DNA of 64,000 nt from Nemopilema nomurai (taxonomy: Eukaryota > Cnidaria > Scyphozoa > Rhizostomeae > Rhizostomatidae): the NCBI GenBank assembly GCA_003864495.1, contig ML133479.1, positions 1,051,223 to 1,115,222 of the forward strand, written 5' to 3'. Shown here one piece after another: positions 25,574-38,680 of this stretch (the stretch's first letter is position 1; each line of letters opens with the position of its first letter). The position numbers and the translations under genes are program-made. The notes under the pieces are model-generated. The model was not told where the DNA came from and made no database searches. It saw only the letters and a list, made by a program, of their open reading frames with translations.

Positions 25574-27124
25574 TATAAGTAAATATGCCAATAAAAATAA
25601 ACGAATGGAATGCTAATATCGAACGCCCTATGCGGATGAATTGGTTAATGATTTTGTTACCGGAAATTTAATCTCGTCAGTAACATATCTCACTTCCATT
25701 TATTCCGATTCTAACAAGCGGTTTTCGTGGTATGTCTCTAAATCAATAGATAAATTCCACGCGTAGATTTTAGGAGTTATGATGTAAACACTGCTCGTAT
25801 CCTACCCATCAGACCTTGAGATAGAACTCAACTACCTGTGGGATAATAATGTAAAAAGACGTGTGAAGCTGTTATAATCAAATGAGTTCATTTTTACTTT
25901 ACCAAACTTTTCAAATTATTTATACAGCTTTTACACTTCAGCGAGTTAAAACTGCTGTTATTAATGTGTGTCCTGTGTCCGATGCCTTGATGCTAATCCC
26001 CTAAATATTTACAGTTAAAAATGAATCCAATTTTAGTAAGGATACAGATGTATAAAAGAGCATGTCTACCTAATTACATTCAAAGTTTCAGGTAAAATTT
26101 TAAGATAAATGTCATCGAATATGTTCCTTAAGTAGTTTCGCAAATTGTTCTCAATTTATTTGATTCTGATCTGATTCTGAACTGAAATGATTCTGCAACT
26201 GACTTGCACAATGTTATGAAAAACGAATGATCTTTGATTATCCAACAACTTTTACATGAAAAATTATATGGCTGCTGCTTCTCCAAAGACTACGGGCCAA
26301 CTTGCAAGTGAGGACGTAGAATACTTCCCCATTTTATATGTTGTGCATATAATCAAGTTGTGAAGAAAGGCCAAGAGCTCTTGAATTGTAGCCAAGCCCT
26401 CTAGATCGCCCATCACATTCATTCAGATTTTATTTCGATGAAAAAACTTGACCAATAATCGGCTGAAGAAAGATTTAGACAAAGCTATTTAAAGCAAGCT
26501 TGAAGCAGATTGACCTTCCTTTTTGTTTCAACTTCTGAATAGTGATAACTTGATCAATCAATGACCAAATAGTTACGAACAAACATCTTTCTGAGGAATT
26601 CTATGATTTCGATATACTCATTTTATCATATCTTTATTTTCTATATCAATTTTTCTAATTTCCATGATATCTGTTTCAAACGCAAAATGCACCATTTTCA
26701 TGAAACACCAATCTAAACCTGGGCTAACTGATAGATACCCGTTTACTTGGAACCAACTCAACTTGCCAATGACATGTCGAATTCTGATTGACAGAATCCA
26801 GAATCGCTGCAAAAAAGCAAAATGGCACTGGACGTTATGACATTCTTGATCTTCGAGTCTCGCTTCCTGATCTTCGACTCCCACTTTTTGTTTTCTTACA
26901 TTTTTACATATTTATCTTGCCTTAAATTGCCAACACCAGAGGTTAACAATAGTTTTTTTTCTTTCTCGAGTGCGGCAGTTGGCTGACGATGATAAAGGGA
27001 AGTACTTTTTGCATCATGGTTAGTGAGCGAATCCTCCGGATAAGCCAAAATGTCTCAAGGCGAAATGTGTTGAAAGAATAAACACTCTGATCATGCCATT
27101 TTGTGCCACGATTTGATTTTGATT
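25574..27124. other. no supported gene
   Basis: Begins with the second copy of the A-rich direct repeat that flanks the preceding MITE. The rest is AT-rich; the open frame at 26618-26884 (minus) has no domain. Confidence 0.5.
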
Positions 27125-30100
27125 TCATTTATTTATTTATTTGATTTATTTATTATTCAATTTCTACTACAATAATAATTGTTAGCAAAATACTGATGAT
27201 AATAATATAGAAAAATAGAACAACAACACAATGCAACTAGGTGTAGTAGAATTATTAAGGAGGAGCTCTCAAAGTAGGTAAACTAACGAGATGAGTGTCG
27301 GATGTCAGCTAATAGGTCATTCAAGAGTTGTGCTCCCATATATCGAATGGACTTTAAGCCAAATTGAAGCGTATTTTTTTATCTAGATAGATATCTCCTC
27401 GGAAAGACTGCCTTGTTTCATAGTGATGGACTGAAATATTTAGTGGGAAGAAATTGTTAAAGCAACTCGGCTAAGCGACTTCTAAAGATTGGTGTTGAAT
27501 GGGAAAAGGCCTTTTCATGTGAAATTGCTCTAACAGCTCTTTTTTGCAGTTTGAAGATAGGGTCAACGTATGAGGCAAATGTTTGACCCCAAACAATGAT
27601 ACCGTACTGACATAAATAGGTAATTGTAGATGCATATTAGAGAATCAGTTGGTAAAAATGTCTGATTTTGAAAAAACTCCGCATGTTCTTGCCAGTTTTT
27701 TGGAGAGTTCATTTAGATGAACTTTCCAACTAAGATGTTCATCCAGAAGAAGTCCCAAAAATCTTAGATGATTTACCCTGGTGATATGTCGCTCACCAAT
27801 TTCAATTAGGATGTCAGATGGAATAGTTTTGCTGGAAGAGTGAAAAATTATGTAATAGTTTTACTTATATTCAATGAAAGTCTGTTAGCATCAGGCCACC
27901 TTTCCACATTTTTTAATTCTGCATTTACGTTTCTACCAAGATCATATATTGATTTGGATTCGTAATAAATGTTTGTATCGTCTGCAAAAAAGTAAAAGTT
28001 CAGTTTCTTTGAGACATTTGGTAGGTTATTGATGAAAATTAAAAAAGCAACGGTCCTAGTACAGATCCCTGTGGCACACCGCATGTGATTTTTAGTAATT
28101 CAGAATTTACGCCATTGACTGAAACATATTCCACATCCATATTTCCTATTGTCAAGAGTATTTCTTATTGCTTCAGTCATACTAATCAAAGCATGGTCAA
28201 TTGAATGATTTTCCTGAAAACCAAATTGTAAGGGGTAGATTACTTTGTTATGAGTAATAAACGAATAGAGTCGTTTGTACATCAATTTTTTCATATAATT
28301 TGCTGAAGACTGGCAGCAGCGATATAGGCCTATAGTTTAACTTAGTTTCTGTGTGCCCCTTTTTAAAGACAGGAATTATTTTGGCTACTTTATTTGGAGA
28401 AATTCCTTTGAAGAACGACTGATTGATGGGTGTGATAGGGAATTCGAAATATAGGGTCCTAGAATTTTCAATGGATTTATCGGAATGCTGTGGGGCCCAG
28501 AAGATTTGATGAGTCCAATTCAGAAATTTCATCCCAACTTCTATATGATCGACTGGAGAGAGGAAGATTGAATTTGTGTTTTTATTATCAAGATAACCAA
28601 TATGTGACTCAGATATTTTTGGCAAAGTTTGGGTGATATTCTCAGCAACATTGACAAAGTACTCGTTAAAGATATTAGAAATTTTAGTTGTGTCTGAAAT
28701 TATTTCTTCTTTATCCTTGATTTTACCAGTACTTGCAGGGACAGAGCCTATGTTAGAGATAATTGATTTTATGCCTACCCACAGTTTTTTCATATTTTGA
28801 CAATTTGTAGAAAAAAAGTCATGGAAATAGTTTAGCTTGCTTTTCTTTATCTCATTTGTTACCGAATTAATGAATTTTCTGTAGAGTTGAAGATTGATAT
28901 CCGATCTACTTCTTGTCATTTTTCTAAACATGTGATCACAAATTCGCATCATTTTTTGTATTCTGCTGTTGATCCAAGGTTTTGCTTTTATTTTTGATTC
29001 TTTTTTGTGCACTTTTTAACTGGTACATGTTTTTCAACAAGCATATTAATGTCTTGAGAGAATTTGTTATAGTTTCCATTAATATTGGTATCGTTATCCA
29101 TATAGCTCAATTCTAATTTATTAATGTCAGAAATAAAAGACCTCTCGTCAAAAGATGAGTAGTCATGTTTATAGGTCATTGAACTATTGTATTCCATATT
29201 AGCGTTTTTAAGAATTAGAAATTGCGGGAAATGGTCGGAAATTTGGGCTAGTATATTTCCACATGTAATTTCCGAATTCGTTACGTTTGTGAAAATGTTA
29301 CCAATTATTGTCGATGAGTTATAGGAAATTCTTGTTGGGTGATTTATACAAGGCAAGAAGTTGTACGAAGAGAAAGTATTGACAAAATGATTGGTAGGCG
29401 CGTGAGAATCGAATTTGAAAAGGTTAATATTGAAATTGCCCATCATAAATACCTTTTTATTGGTTAGTTTTACAAGAGTACCTTTAAAACATTCAGTGTT
29501 AAAAAGGTGCGCTTATGTTTAATACAAGGTGAAGAACTACTCCATAACCAACTCCGTAGGCTCTCATCAGATTTCGTAGGCTCTAATTCCATTCGAAAAC
29601 AAGCTATATTCACGCAAGATTATAATATGTACAAGTAGAGGACTGTATGTATTCTCTCCCACGAAGAATTGTAATCAAGGCTCGGAATTCGTAAGATTAG
29701 CGATCGCAAATTCTCCAACTTTTAACGTGTCTCTCAGTTTCTCGACTCTAAAGGTTCTCTCCCCAATTTCCCACCGAGATCTACATACAATTCTCTGCAC
29801 GCAAGCCAATATCAATCGACGTCAATAAATGTAAACCCGAGGGTCGTAACAAATAAGCAGTTTTATCTCACATTCGGTAAATTTTTCAATGTCAGAACCA
29901 GGATGTCTGTAGATGCAGCAGAATAAAAAAAAATGTCCAAGTTTATTATCTATTTCGACCCAAACTGGTTCAAATTCATCACAGTTTAAGCTGAGGTTAT
30001 TGCATAACTTAGAACTCAAAGACTTCTTGACATAGAGTCGTACATGTTGAAGTTGTTGGATCTCTTGAAGTCAACAACTTCTAGAGTCCATTTTGGCTTG

Positions 30101-30470
30101 ACGATTTAGTGTCGTGATGATTATATCCTTCAATGCTGACATTTGTTACAATTTCATTTTGATTCCATGTCTCAGAAATTCCTATAATATCAAAATTAGT
30201 TTTAGCCTGAGCACATAGGCTAATAAGTTCATCGTGGTGTAAAGAAAGACTCCTTATATTTGTACGAAGAATGGAAAGATCACGAGAATCGTATTTGAGG
30301 GAACTAAGTTCGGATACAGTAAAATACCGTGAGTCAATAGTTTGAGGCAGTTGCTCAGCAATGTCATAGTCACTATGGTACTCCAGTTAAGTTCGAAGAA
30401 TTCTGAAAATTTGGCAGTCCGGCGATATATGAGGGTTCTTCATGGTTCTCTCCCTCAAGCATATAGTATA
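27125..30470 (-). mobile_element. decayed LINE (non-LTR retrotransposon), endonuclease and reverse transcriptase
   Basis: Minus-strand coding for a single LINE polyprotein, broken by frameshifts and stops. In order: endonuclease start at about 30330-30130 (DIIGISETWNQNE), more endonuclease at 30019-29822 (CCIYRHPGSDIEKF) and 29446-28988 (MGNFNINLF, HPTRISYNSS, SDHFPQFLIL); a linker and RT start at 29012-28248 (KIIPVFKKGH, NYRPISLLPVFSKLYEKI); RT palm with PLQFGFQENHS at about 28230 and FADDTNIYY at about 27990; and a thumb region near 27770 with FLGLLLDEHLSWKVHL. The 3' end is the AT-rich tail with short AAAT steps at 27125-27160. Motif wording suggests the CR1/L2/Jockey group. Many breaks mean it is inactive. 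Confidence 0.93.
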
Positions 30471-32643
30471 AAATTAAAGTAATTAAACGAGAAAAGGTGG
30501 TCACTTAGGTGGGAGTGAAGCACAATTTCGGTTTAGCAATTGGATATTTAATCCTAGCAGTCAAACGGCGTTAGTCATTTAGATTGAATCTACGCATTTT
30601 ATCAAAAACGATAGCTTCATACATTGTTCTTTCACATTCGCTAATCAACAATATGTTTATCTTAAATAATGAGAACTGCTTTGATGTATATGCAATTGCA
30701 TCGATACAAGAAAGGAAACAGGGTTTGCTATCGACCCCCCTGTCCGAGGGAGCATTCTTGCAGGCACATATTTTGAAGAAACATGAGCCACCCATGACTT
30801 CTGGCAAACCCTGCCGAGATGTTATTTTCTTTACTGATCTAAAAGCCATGTTTGAGACAGCGAATGTGTTTTTAAAAGAAACTGATTATGTAAACACTTT
30901 GTCTGTGTGGAAGTTTATGCACGTATCTTCTCAAACTTAAAAAGGATGAAAATATACTGCTCTAAGGGCCCGTGTGTAATAAAGGCATAGCCAGCCCATA
31001 ACGCTTTAGTTCAAGAGGGAATGCCAGCCAAAAAATTGCTATTATGACAAGAGTAGAGTGTGGTAACGCCTTTCTAGCTGCAGAGTGACGACCAACTTTC
31101 TTCTCCAGGTTCTGCAGACTTGTGGGTGTAAGACGCAATAGAGAATATGGAATAATAGACAGAACCCATCATACTTGGCTGTGTTGACGTCAAGTAAGGA
31201 GAAGACTTGACTTCACCGAATATGAAGGACCCTTGTTGATAAGTCCAAGATTGTCAATTAGAGTGTGTGTGTTCAGCTGCGAAACATCATTTTCTAGAAA
31301 TCTGCAACATTAACGTTAAAACTTTTTCAATCAATTTTGCGAGTTTAGTGTCTTTTTTTATTTCAAATCATTTTACTTGCAAATTGGTATAAATGTAGAT
31401 TTCATAATTTTCTTAACATGTCTTCTTAATTAGAAAGATGTTTGCTTTATTAAAAGTAATGAGATCAAATTAAACATTGCTTCACGTTGCCATAACTGCG
31501 TGATTAGAAACGAAAAACATTTGCAAAGCTGGGCATGCATTTCGAGTATGGAGTAGCTTTATATTGATATATCAACATCTGGTTGCATACTTTTTGTACA
31601 TAGTTCTGCCTTTTCACTTTGAACAACAGCCGCTCTAAAGGAACAAGTGCCTCGAATTGTTTACTTACGTAAAAAGATTCATGGAGTTGTGCTATTTTTG
31701 TAGGCCACCAGCTAGGCCTATAAGAACAAAAGACTTTGAACTTTCAATTAAAAAACAATTATTTGCTCTTATGCATATAAAGAGGTGTGCAATGCACCTA
31801 GGCTTAGTTTTGGTCCAGCGTTAGAGGTGCTGATCATCAACTAGAAGAAGAGAGCACTTACCAAGGCGGTGCAAGAAGACTTTCGCAAGGTGAGGACATC
31901 GTATAAAGATAAGGCTATAATGATAAGGTTATAAGTAGCTGCTTGATTTTAAGGGAAAAGATGACCTCTCTTTGTTGGTTAGAGACTTTCCATCCCAGAA
32001 CTTTGTTAACATCTTGCGTATTAATTACAGACTGTTCCATCAGATAAGATTAGATCATCAGAACATTTCTTTAGATCACGGAGAAAAAGTGGAGGACTTG
32101 CAAGAAATTCTAAGCAAGTCAACAGAGCACCTAGATCTTATTCACATGCCTCGAGGCATTATTTTCCTTTTCAGTTCGCTCTGCATCAAACTGAAGTGAC
32201 AGTTTTGCTGATTTGGTCATTAGAATTGCTCCTCTCCTATACCGTATCACTAAAATGAGGGCATCCAACTTTGATTTCTTACTCAACTTAGCTTCAAGAA
32301 AGAATGAGGGTTAATGCATAATGTTTTAGCCTATATATTCTCTAAAGTAAGATGCCAGTTTCTTACTATGCGTTTGTTGTAATGTTAGGCTTGGCAAATC
32401 TTAGTGAAAATCAGGGAAGATTAGCCTAAAAAAACTGGGGGAGAGGGGGCCATCAAAGAAAATCCTGGAATTGTAGTGTAAATCTACGTATAAAGCACAT
32501 GTACGTATAAAGCACATGAGCGGAAACAATAACCAAAAAATTTATGAGAAAAAGTTGGGGGGCAAATGAAGGGGCCCATGGCACCCCTAGCCTCCCTAGT
32601 AGAAACCCTACTGTCCTTTCTTCAATCGAACTTGCCTTTGTAG
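30471..32643. other. no supported gene; region upstream of the 32.6-kb gene
   Basis: The region 30571-30940 is open on both strands, with no recognisable domain. Near 32590-32643 a pyrimidine-rich tract ends in tttgtag directly before the ATG of the next gene, so the end of this stretch is probably an intron in that gene's 5' leader or the tail of an unseen upstream exon. Confidence 0.45.
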
Positions 32644-35600
32644 ATGCGGCAAGCGAACGCGATTTTTCTGCTTTGCCTGGGCACAACACTGTGCTACGAC
32701 TGGGCAGACACAGCCAAACGCGCGGTCGACCAGCAGGCTGCGGACAATGCAAACCTCCGCCAGGAACTCGTCCGGCTTGGCCGGCAGATGATGCTTCAGC
32801 AGTTCTTCACAGAGGAAAGAATCAGGTCAGAAGGAGGCTCAGGTAATATGGCACAGCCAAGCAACACATCTTACTCTAGGTGGCAGGCTAGATCGGAGAA
32901 CAGCTAGAGTGGGTTTCTGATCGAAAACAAACAGTTGCAAAAATTCTCACAATAAGTTTTAATTGCATTGTTCTGCAACAAACCCTTGCAGTGCGACTTG
33001 ATTCTTCAATCAATTGTTGATGATGTATACTTATGTTGTAGCAAGAGCAGAGGATAGGTTCTTTTGCCTTCCGCTTTACACCCAAACTGCAGGGAAATAG
33101 ATCAAGCTAACAATCTTGTCAAAACGTTTTGCGACTTACTCAAGCTAAAGAGACATGCAGCTTTCGAATAAGATTCGCTTCTATGAGTGAGCCTAGCACC
33201 TAAAACTTATAACAAGCTTAGAAACTCTTGTTGAAGATTCTTCCAATAATTTTTTGTCCACACTCTTTCGCTTGGTAGAAGTACCACTTAGTTGCAAGCT
33301 CTGTCATAAACCGGTAAAACTTTTGCATGAGATATAAACTCTCGAATCGATTATCGACCTCACTAGCATGGCGATGACGTCTCTCTGTTTCTTGAACTTT
33401 GTCTTACAATGGGTATTCAGTGTAATTTTCGCTCGAAGGCCTAAAGCAAATCAGAGTTCATGATGTTGGTTTGAAGAATTACTTCTCGGCAACGCACTCA
33501 GCAAACTCAATGGCGGCCGTGCACGACCATTCGAACAACATACGAACAGTGGGGATGGGCGAATTCGTCGCTGTACTTAACGGAGTCGAATTCAGGACAC
33601 GTCACAATGACTACCGCTTGTACATGGCATCAAATGGTGAGATTCTAATGTTGTTTGCAAAGTTGTTGAAATAGAACGTGGGGAGATCTATCTTCTAAAC
33701 AGATTGTTCAATCAATAGGTCTTTTTGGGCTTTCTATCACAAGGTCCAATAGCCTTTTAAAACAGAATCAATGATTTGTTTAAAACTCTTTGTTTATCTT
33801 AGCGTAAGGAATTCAATTTGAAGTTTGTTTAAAAAGGACACGAAAAAGAAATTCAAAGGAAGCTTTAAAAAAAACATTATTAAACATACACGCTAAAAAT
33901 ATTAAGAGATTCTTGAATAAACGCTTAGATACTATGGAAACGAAAATATTGGGCGATGAAGTTATAGTTTATGGTGAAATAGCTAGGCAACAAAATTTTC
34001 AATATTGTGATTTTAGAATTCTTTAAGAGGCAATTTTTTTGCATTAAGAAGGGGCTATTTTCAGGATATGAGAAGGCGCGACATTCACTGGAAAGGGGTG
34101 TTAATTCAAAATAAAGGGCTTCTCTTAATAATGTTTAGCCACTATTGGGGAATTTTTAGCTAATTCAATTAAGCTGAATTCAATTGAAACTTCTGCATTA
34201 CAGAAAAGGTTCCATTTCTTTTGCAGACTCAAAATACCATGGCCAGAAAGACATCCCATTCCCCGATGTTCCCCCAGAGGTTTTGAAGCATTCAAAAATC
34301 GCAGATCAGACCATGGAAATGAGGGAATGGTTCAAGGCCTGGAGAGACGAGGATCACTCTGTGAGAGACTATCGCAAATACTTCAAGCCAATTCTTTGCT
34401 ACCTGGAGGGAGCGTGGACAAGACCAGGAAATTCGATCGACGAGCCTTTTCACAGTGATAGGCACTTTGTCGATGCTAAGAATTGGTTTGATCTCCAAGA
34501 AAAGTTTAGGTGAATCTCCAATTTTACTTCTTCAGTTTCTTTCTGGATGACTTGAAGTCGAATTTCTTAAGAGATGACTTGCTGTAGAAAATGCTAGGCA
34601 AAAAGACAACAACATTTGTTAGAGAATTGAGCCAAACCATATACTGACCAGCCAGACCAGCAAAGTTGTGTTTTCACCTAAGAGTTTCGAAGTCTTTTTA
34701 CTTTGAAGACTTTTTACTTGCACTCTTCTTAATGAAGGCGGGAGTGGACCCTGATCGATTATAAAACTGCTAATCATAAGCTTCCTTTCCCAGCCTCTAC
34801 CACGATTTCGATCCGCAACTTGCTACTTAACTTGTCAGCTTCAGGGCACTTTTCTGTCATTTGTTATTTGGTCATTTGTCAAGTTTGCATACTCTGAGTA
34901 GTAACATTTGTAAGTCAAATTAGCTCTTTCAAAGTTATGCAAAACGGAATTTTAGTAATTAAATACAATGTATCTCAAATGAACAAAGATAAAGCTAGTC
35001 ATGTTTACATACATGTGCTGCTGCATAATAAAGTCAATATCATTTAACTAATTCAATTAACAAATGTTTAATTATTTGTAGGTTCACTTCTTACACCGGC
35101 TCGAAAAGCATCCTGGAGAACCTGCCATTCCTCCCAACCACCATCATGCGTTATGTGAACGAGACCATCCCCGTTTTGGCGCAGTGGAACTACCGAATCA
35201 ACTGTCACCCCCTGAAGAAGCATGTACCATTAAGCAAGTTCAGACTCGTTGATGACGTAGCAAACAGGATGCGATACAAGAGATCGCACCACCAGTACCT
35301 GCACTCTAGAGCAGCAAGGTTCTCATTGGATGACAGTGGTCACGATCGCCCAACCACAAGGACCTTCCTTGACGAGCTGATGGAGGAAGTTCCCGGAAAA
35401 GACAACTACGCCGCTGACTTGAAGGACATCGGCTTCAACGCAGAAGGAGCCGCACTAGACCCTGTCACTGGAAAAATGAAGAACGTTGGCTTCTATCACA
35501 GGTTTGTCCTTTGACCTTTCTAACAAGAATACACGCTTTTTTTTATAAGGAACCACTTTATAAGGAACCTACATGTAGAAGGCCGAAATATATAAAGAAC

Positions 35601-38600
35601 TTATACTTTTCGATTAGAAAATTTTTTATAACTGCAAGCATCCAGAGCTAAAAAGCCCGTTCCATTCATTTGCAGCCAATACTTGCATAGATTGTTTGCT
35701 ATTCTTGTGTCAAGTGGTCTATTGAGTAGTTTCCGCATATTCTATCTCGCCCCTCTCTCTGTTAAGTGTTAAGGCTTATTGATGTGCAATGAAAATTAAG
35801 GAACTTTTAAAGAACTTTTGGTACTTAAATCTGATGACTTGAGGTCTACGAATAAGGAACTTTTGGAACTAGGCCTTGAGGTAGGTTCCTTATAAAAGAA
35901 GCGTGTAACATTGTTCTAATTTATGGCCAGTTCAAGTGAGTCATGTTTACATTTAGAATCGTTGCACAAAAGCGTAGTTCTGAAAAGCATATGAAAATGT
36001 GATCTTCTATATAAAAGTGCGTAGAATAAATACTTGCTTTCATTTTAGTCAGCAGTCCACTTTAGTCAGCTAAGAGGGTGTGGTCAAAAGCGTATTTATA
36101 TCGCTTATCTTTAGAATTAATGATTTTATTACATTTTAGGATATTTTATTCATGTTCTATAACGTGCATAAACGTTTGGAAATAATGGGCGTTTCCCATT
36201 CAAATAATTTGAAATAATGGGCGTGGTCCCAAATTTTTTTTGGATCCGACTCCAGGGCCCCGACCGGGACTTTGCCCCAGGGCCCAAGCCGCCTCTCGGC
36301 AGCCCTGATCGAGGGTAATGTACAAAGAAAGTTGGAATTGGAACCCAAAGGTTTTAAGAGGTTTCAACTTCCTGACGGTGATTAAAAAATGAGAGTTCTT
36401 GCATCAGATACTGTTAGTGATATGGGATGAATGACTTCGAAATGATTTGATTGTCTTTCACCTAGTCTGGCATGGTGGTGCACGTTTTACAAGTTTATTT
36501 GGTTCTTGAAATGTGTATATGCACAGTTTAGCTCCTTGTTTACCAAAGAACCTATTGATATTTTTTCTGCTACTTTAAATTGTTTACATATACACAAATG
36601 TTTTTAGCTTCTGTGTTTGCCTTAAGTGCTTTCGTTTGTGCTAAAGTAACACTGTCTTAATACCATTCTACGCTACACAGTGTAAAAGATGTGTTTTAAT
36701 GAAGCATTTGAGGTATTTGTTCTTAAAAATATTGGGATTTACCTTTACATCAGACTTCTCCATACACCCCTTGCCATCTTGCTGTCTTCAGGTCATACAA
36801 GGTTGCAAAACGCGACGCCATGGGCCTATCTCTAGTTAACCGTGGCTTCTCTGACGAGAACATGTTTGGTGCCATGACATCCCAGAAGCAGGTTGCTGGC
36901 CTAGAGGTGCCTAATCCGAAGAAATGTCGCTGGGTGATTCCACCAGGCGGAAAATGGCGCGATCGCAAGCGGGTGTGTGAAATGATTCACCAAAAGTGGA
37001 CATGGGCCATTCCACTGGAGGTCATTTATCTGACACCCCTGCACAAATGGAACCCGCACAACGTCGAATATAAAGGGGAATCGCGGAGCGAATCGGGAAA
37101 GACCGTTACTCTAAATAGTCGGTATGGCCAGTGCCGAAAGGGGAACGACACATCGGGTGCCTACAACGGAACAAACAGTCAGGTGTACTATCTAACCCCC
37201 TCCAGCTTCTTCTCTGGAACCGAACAAAACCCAGATGCTGCTGATACCGCAAGTCGATATGGCAAATGTGTCCTGAACAAGAAGGTAGATACTCAAACAT
37301 CAATGGCGTTGTGTGTGGTTCAACTTGGAGCATGCGCATTTACCTGTCCTCTTCTATGATTTGTGATAATGAATTTAAAAGGAAGAATATTTCTTCCCCT
37401 GCCATAGAGCTCCTGATGTGACACTTTCGAAACCTATTATGACGTCACAATGTTTACTTTAGGGCGACCAGTACAGGCTGATGGCATCTGGTGTAAGAAT
37501 ATTTCTGCCGAACATTCCTGGAGTTGGTGTGTTGAGAACGAGGTACCCCATAATGCCAATCCACGGCGAAGGAGGCTCTGTCTGGAAGGAGCTGAATGCT
37601 TTGAAGGAGATTATCATGAACCCAAAAGCACACGAAAGGATGTTGTGGGACAGTGACGTCACAACTACGTCCGACTCCGAATGGCAAATGTCTCCATCTG
37701 GCATAGGTTAGTTCATTTGAATACACTTCTTTGAATACTCGATGCATCTTGGGTAAAACTGCAACAGGGCTTCCATCAAAACTTCTAATGCAACAGGGCT
37801 TCCATCAAAACTTCTAATGCAACAGGGCTTCCATCAAAACTTCTAATGCAACAGGGACTCCAATCATTGCTCGAATAGCCGCCAGTAGCATTCAACGGTT
37901 TCAGATGATGTGCATGACGTTGTTCTGTTTAACTAGTGCTGTAAACAATGATTTGTGTTAAGGCCTAATTATGAACATGTTCCATTCTAGGGGCAGAACA
38001 TACACACGAGATCATTTTGACTCCAGATGAAATGTCACAGCTCAAAGGTGGACGAGAACTGGCGGTAACTGTCAATCCACCCTATTCTCCAACCATTGAT
38101 TGTACCTTCCTTCTATACGCTTCTCATATCTCCTCTTCTATTCACGGGATTAAAATGGGCTATTTGCTAGGCCCTGCGAAATTTCTACAAGTTCACTGCA
38201 ACGTTGAAATTTTCCAAAGTCGTCATACAAGAATTCTAGTTTTTCTCATTTACCCTTTTTAGTAGGAATCATTTTTTCTTGGGTGACAAAATTTCAATCT
38301 ATGTTGTGTCCAACACAATTGGGAAAGATAATATCTTCATGTATTTCAAGAAAGAAAATACTCTCAAATCTCATTATGCTTAAAAGATGTCGAGTATAAA
38401 ATGGTGCCCCCTTCTGCTGTGAAAAGCTCCCAAGTAATCAAGGATGCAAAGGGGCCGAGCCCCTATTTTTGGATGCTGCCTTGCTCAAAATTTTCATTGC
38501 GCTTATTTTGATGTTTTCTAGGTGACAACTACTCTTGCAAACGGTCATCAACACTTCTTAAAGATCAAGTGGAACCCAACGAAAAAGATTATCTACTACA

Positions 38601-38680
38601 CCAACTGCAGTGGCTACAGCATATGCCGGGACAAACATGGAAGGGATTTTGTTGCAGTGAATGCAGTTCCTTCATCGTAA
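32644..38680 (+). CDS. secreted protein of unknown family with a C-terminal His-rich module
   Basis: Eight exons: 32644-32825, 33455-33636, 34227-34509, 35082-35501, 36792-37284, 37463-37706, 37991-38064 and 38522-38680. They total 2037 nt (678 residues), with every junction GT-AG and in phase. The N-terminus (MRQANAIFLLCLGTTLCYDW) is a signal peptide with no later membrane helix, so the product should be secreted. A short helical segment follows (about 25-60), then a long mixed region with motifs such as FKPILCYLEGAWTRPG, HSRAARFSLDDSGHDRP and KWTWAIPLEVIYLTPLHKWN. The last about 75 residues form a compact module: HTH at 605-607, LKGGRELAVTTTLANGHQHF with a second His pair at 635-637, then two cysteines and a DKHG motif. 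Clustered histidines could bind metal, but that is inference. No enzyme signature was found. A MITE lies in intron 4 and a tandem repeat in intron 6. Confidence 0.88.
35532..35905. mobile_element. full-length MITE copy in intron 4 of the 32.6-kb gene
   Basis: A 374-bp element flanked by TA (35530-35531 and 35906-35907). It starts cacgcttttttttataagg and ends ccttataaaagaagcgtg, forming terminal inverted repeats. The interior contains repeated ggaactttt and ggaacc tracts on both strands, so it could fold on itself. It is almost the reverse complement of the element at 63475-63862, including the inner tracts ttgcagccaatacttgcat and agtagtttccgcat. It begins 30 bases after the end of exon 4, and the exon junctions are intact. 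Confidence 0.93.
37761..37863. repeat. short tandem repeat, 29-bp unit, in intron 6
   Basis: Three perfect copies of a 29-bp unit beginning gcaacagggcttccatcaaa, starting at 37761, 37790 and 37819, plus a diverged partial fourth copy (gcaacagggactcc). Perfect identity suggests a recent expansion. It lies wholly between exons 6 and 7. Confidence 0.95.

Noticed and set aside
30571..30940. Open frames on both strands next to the LINE
   Set aside because: Neither peptide shows a domain, and splice sites are lacking; the region may be old repeat DNA.
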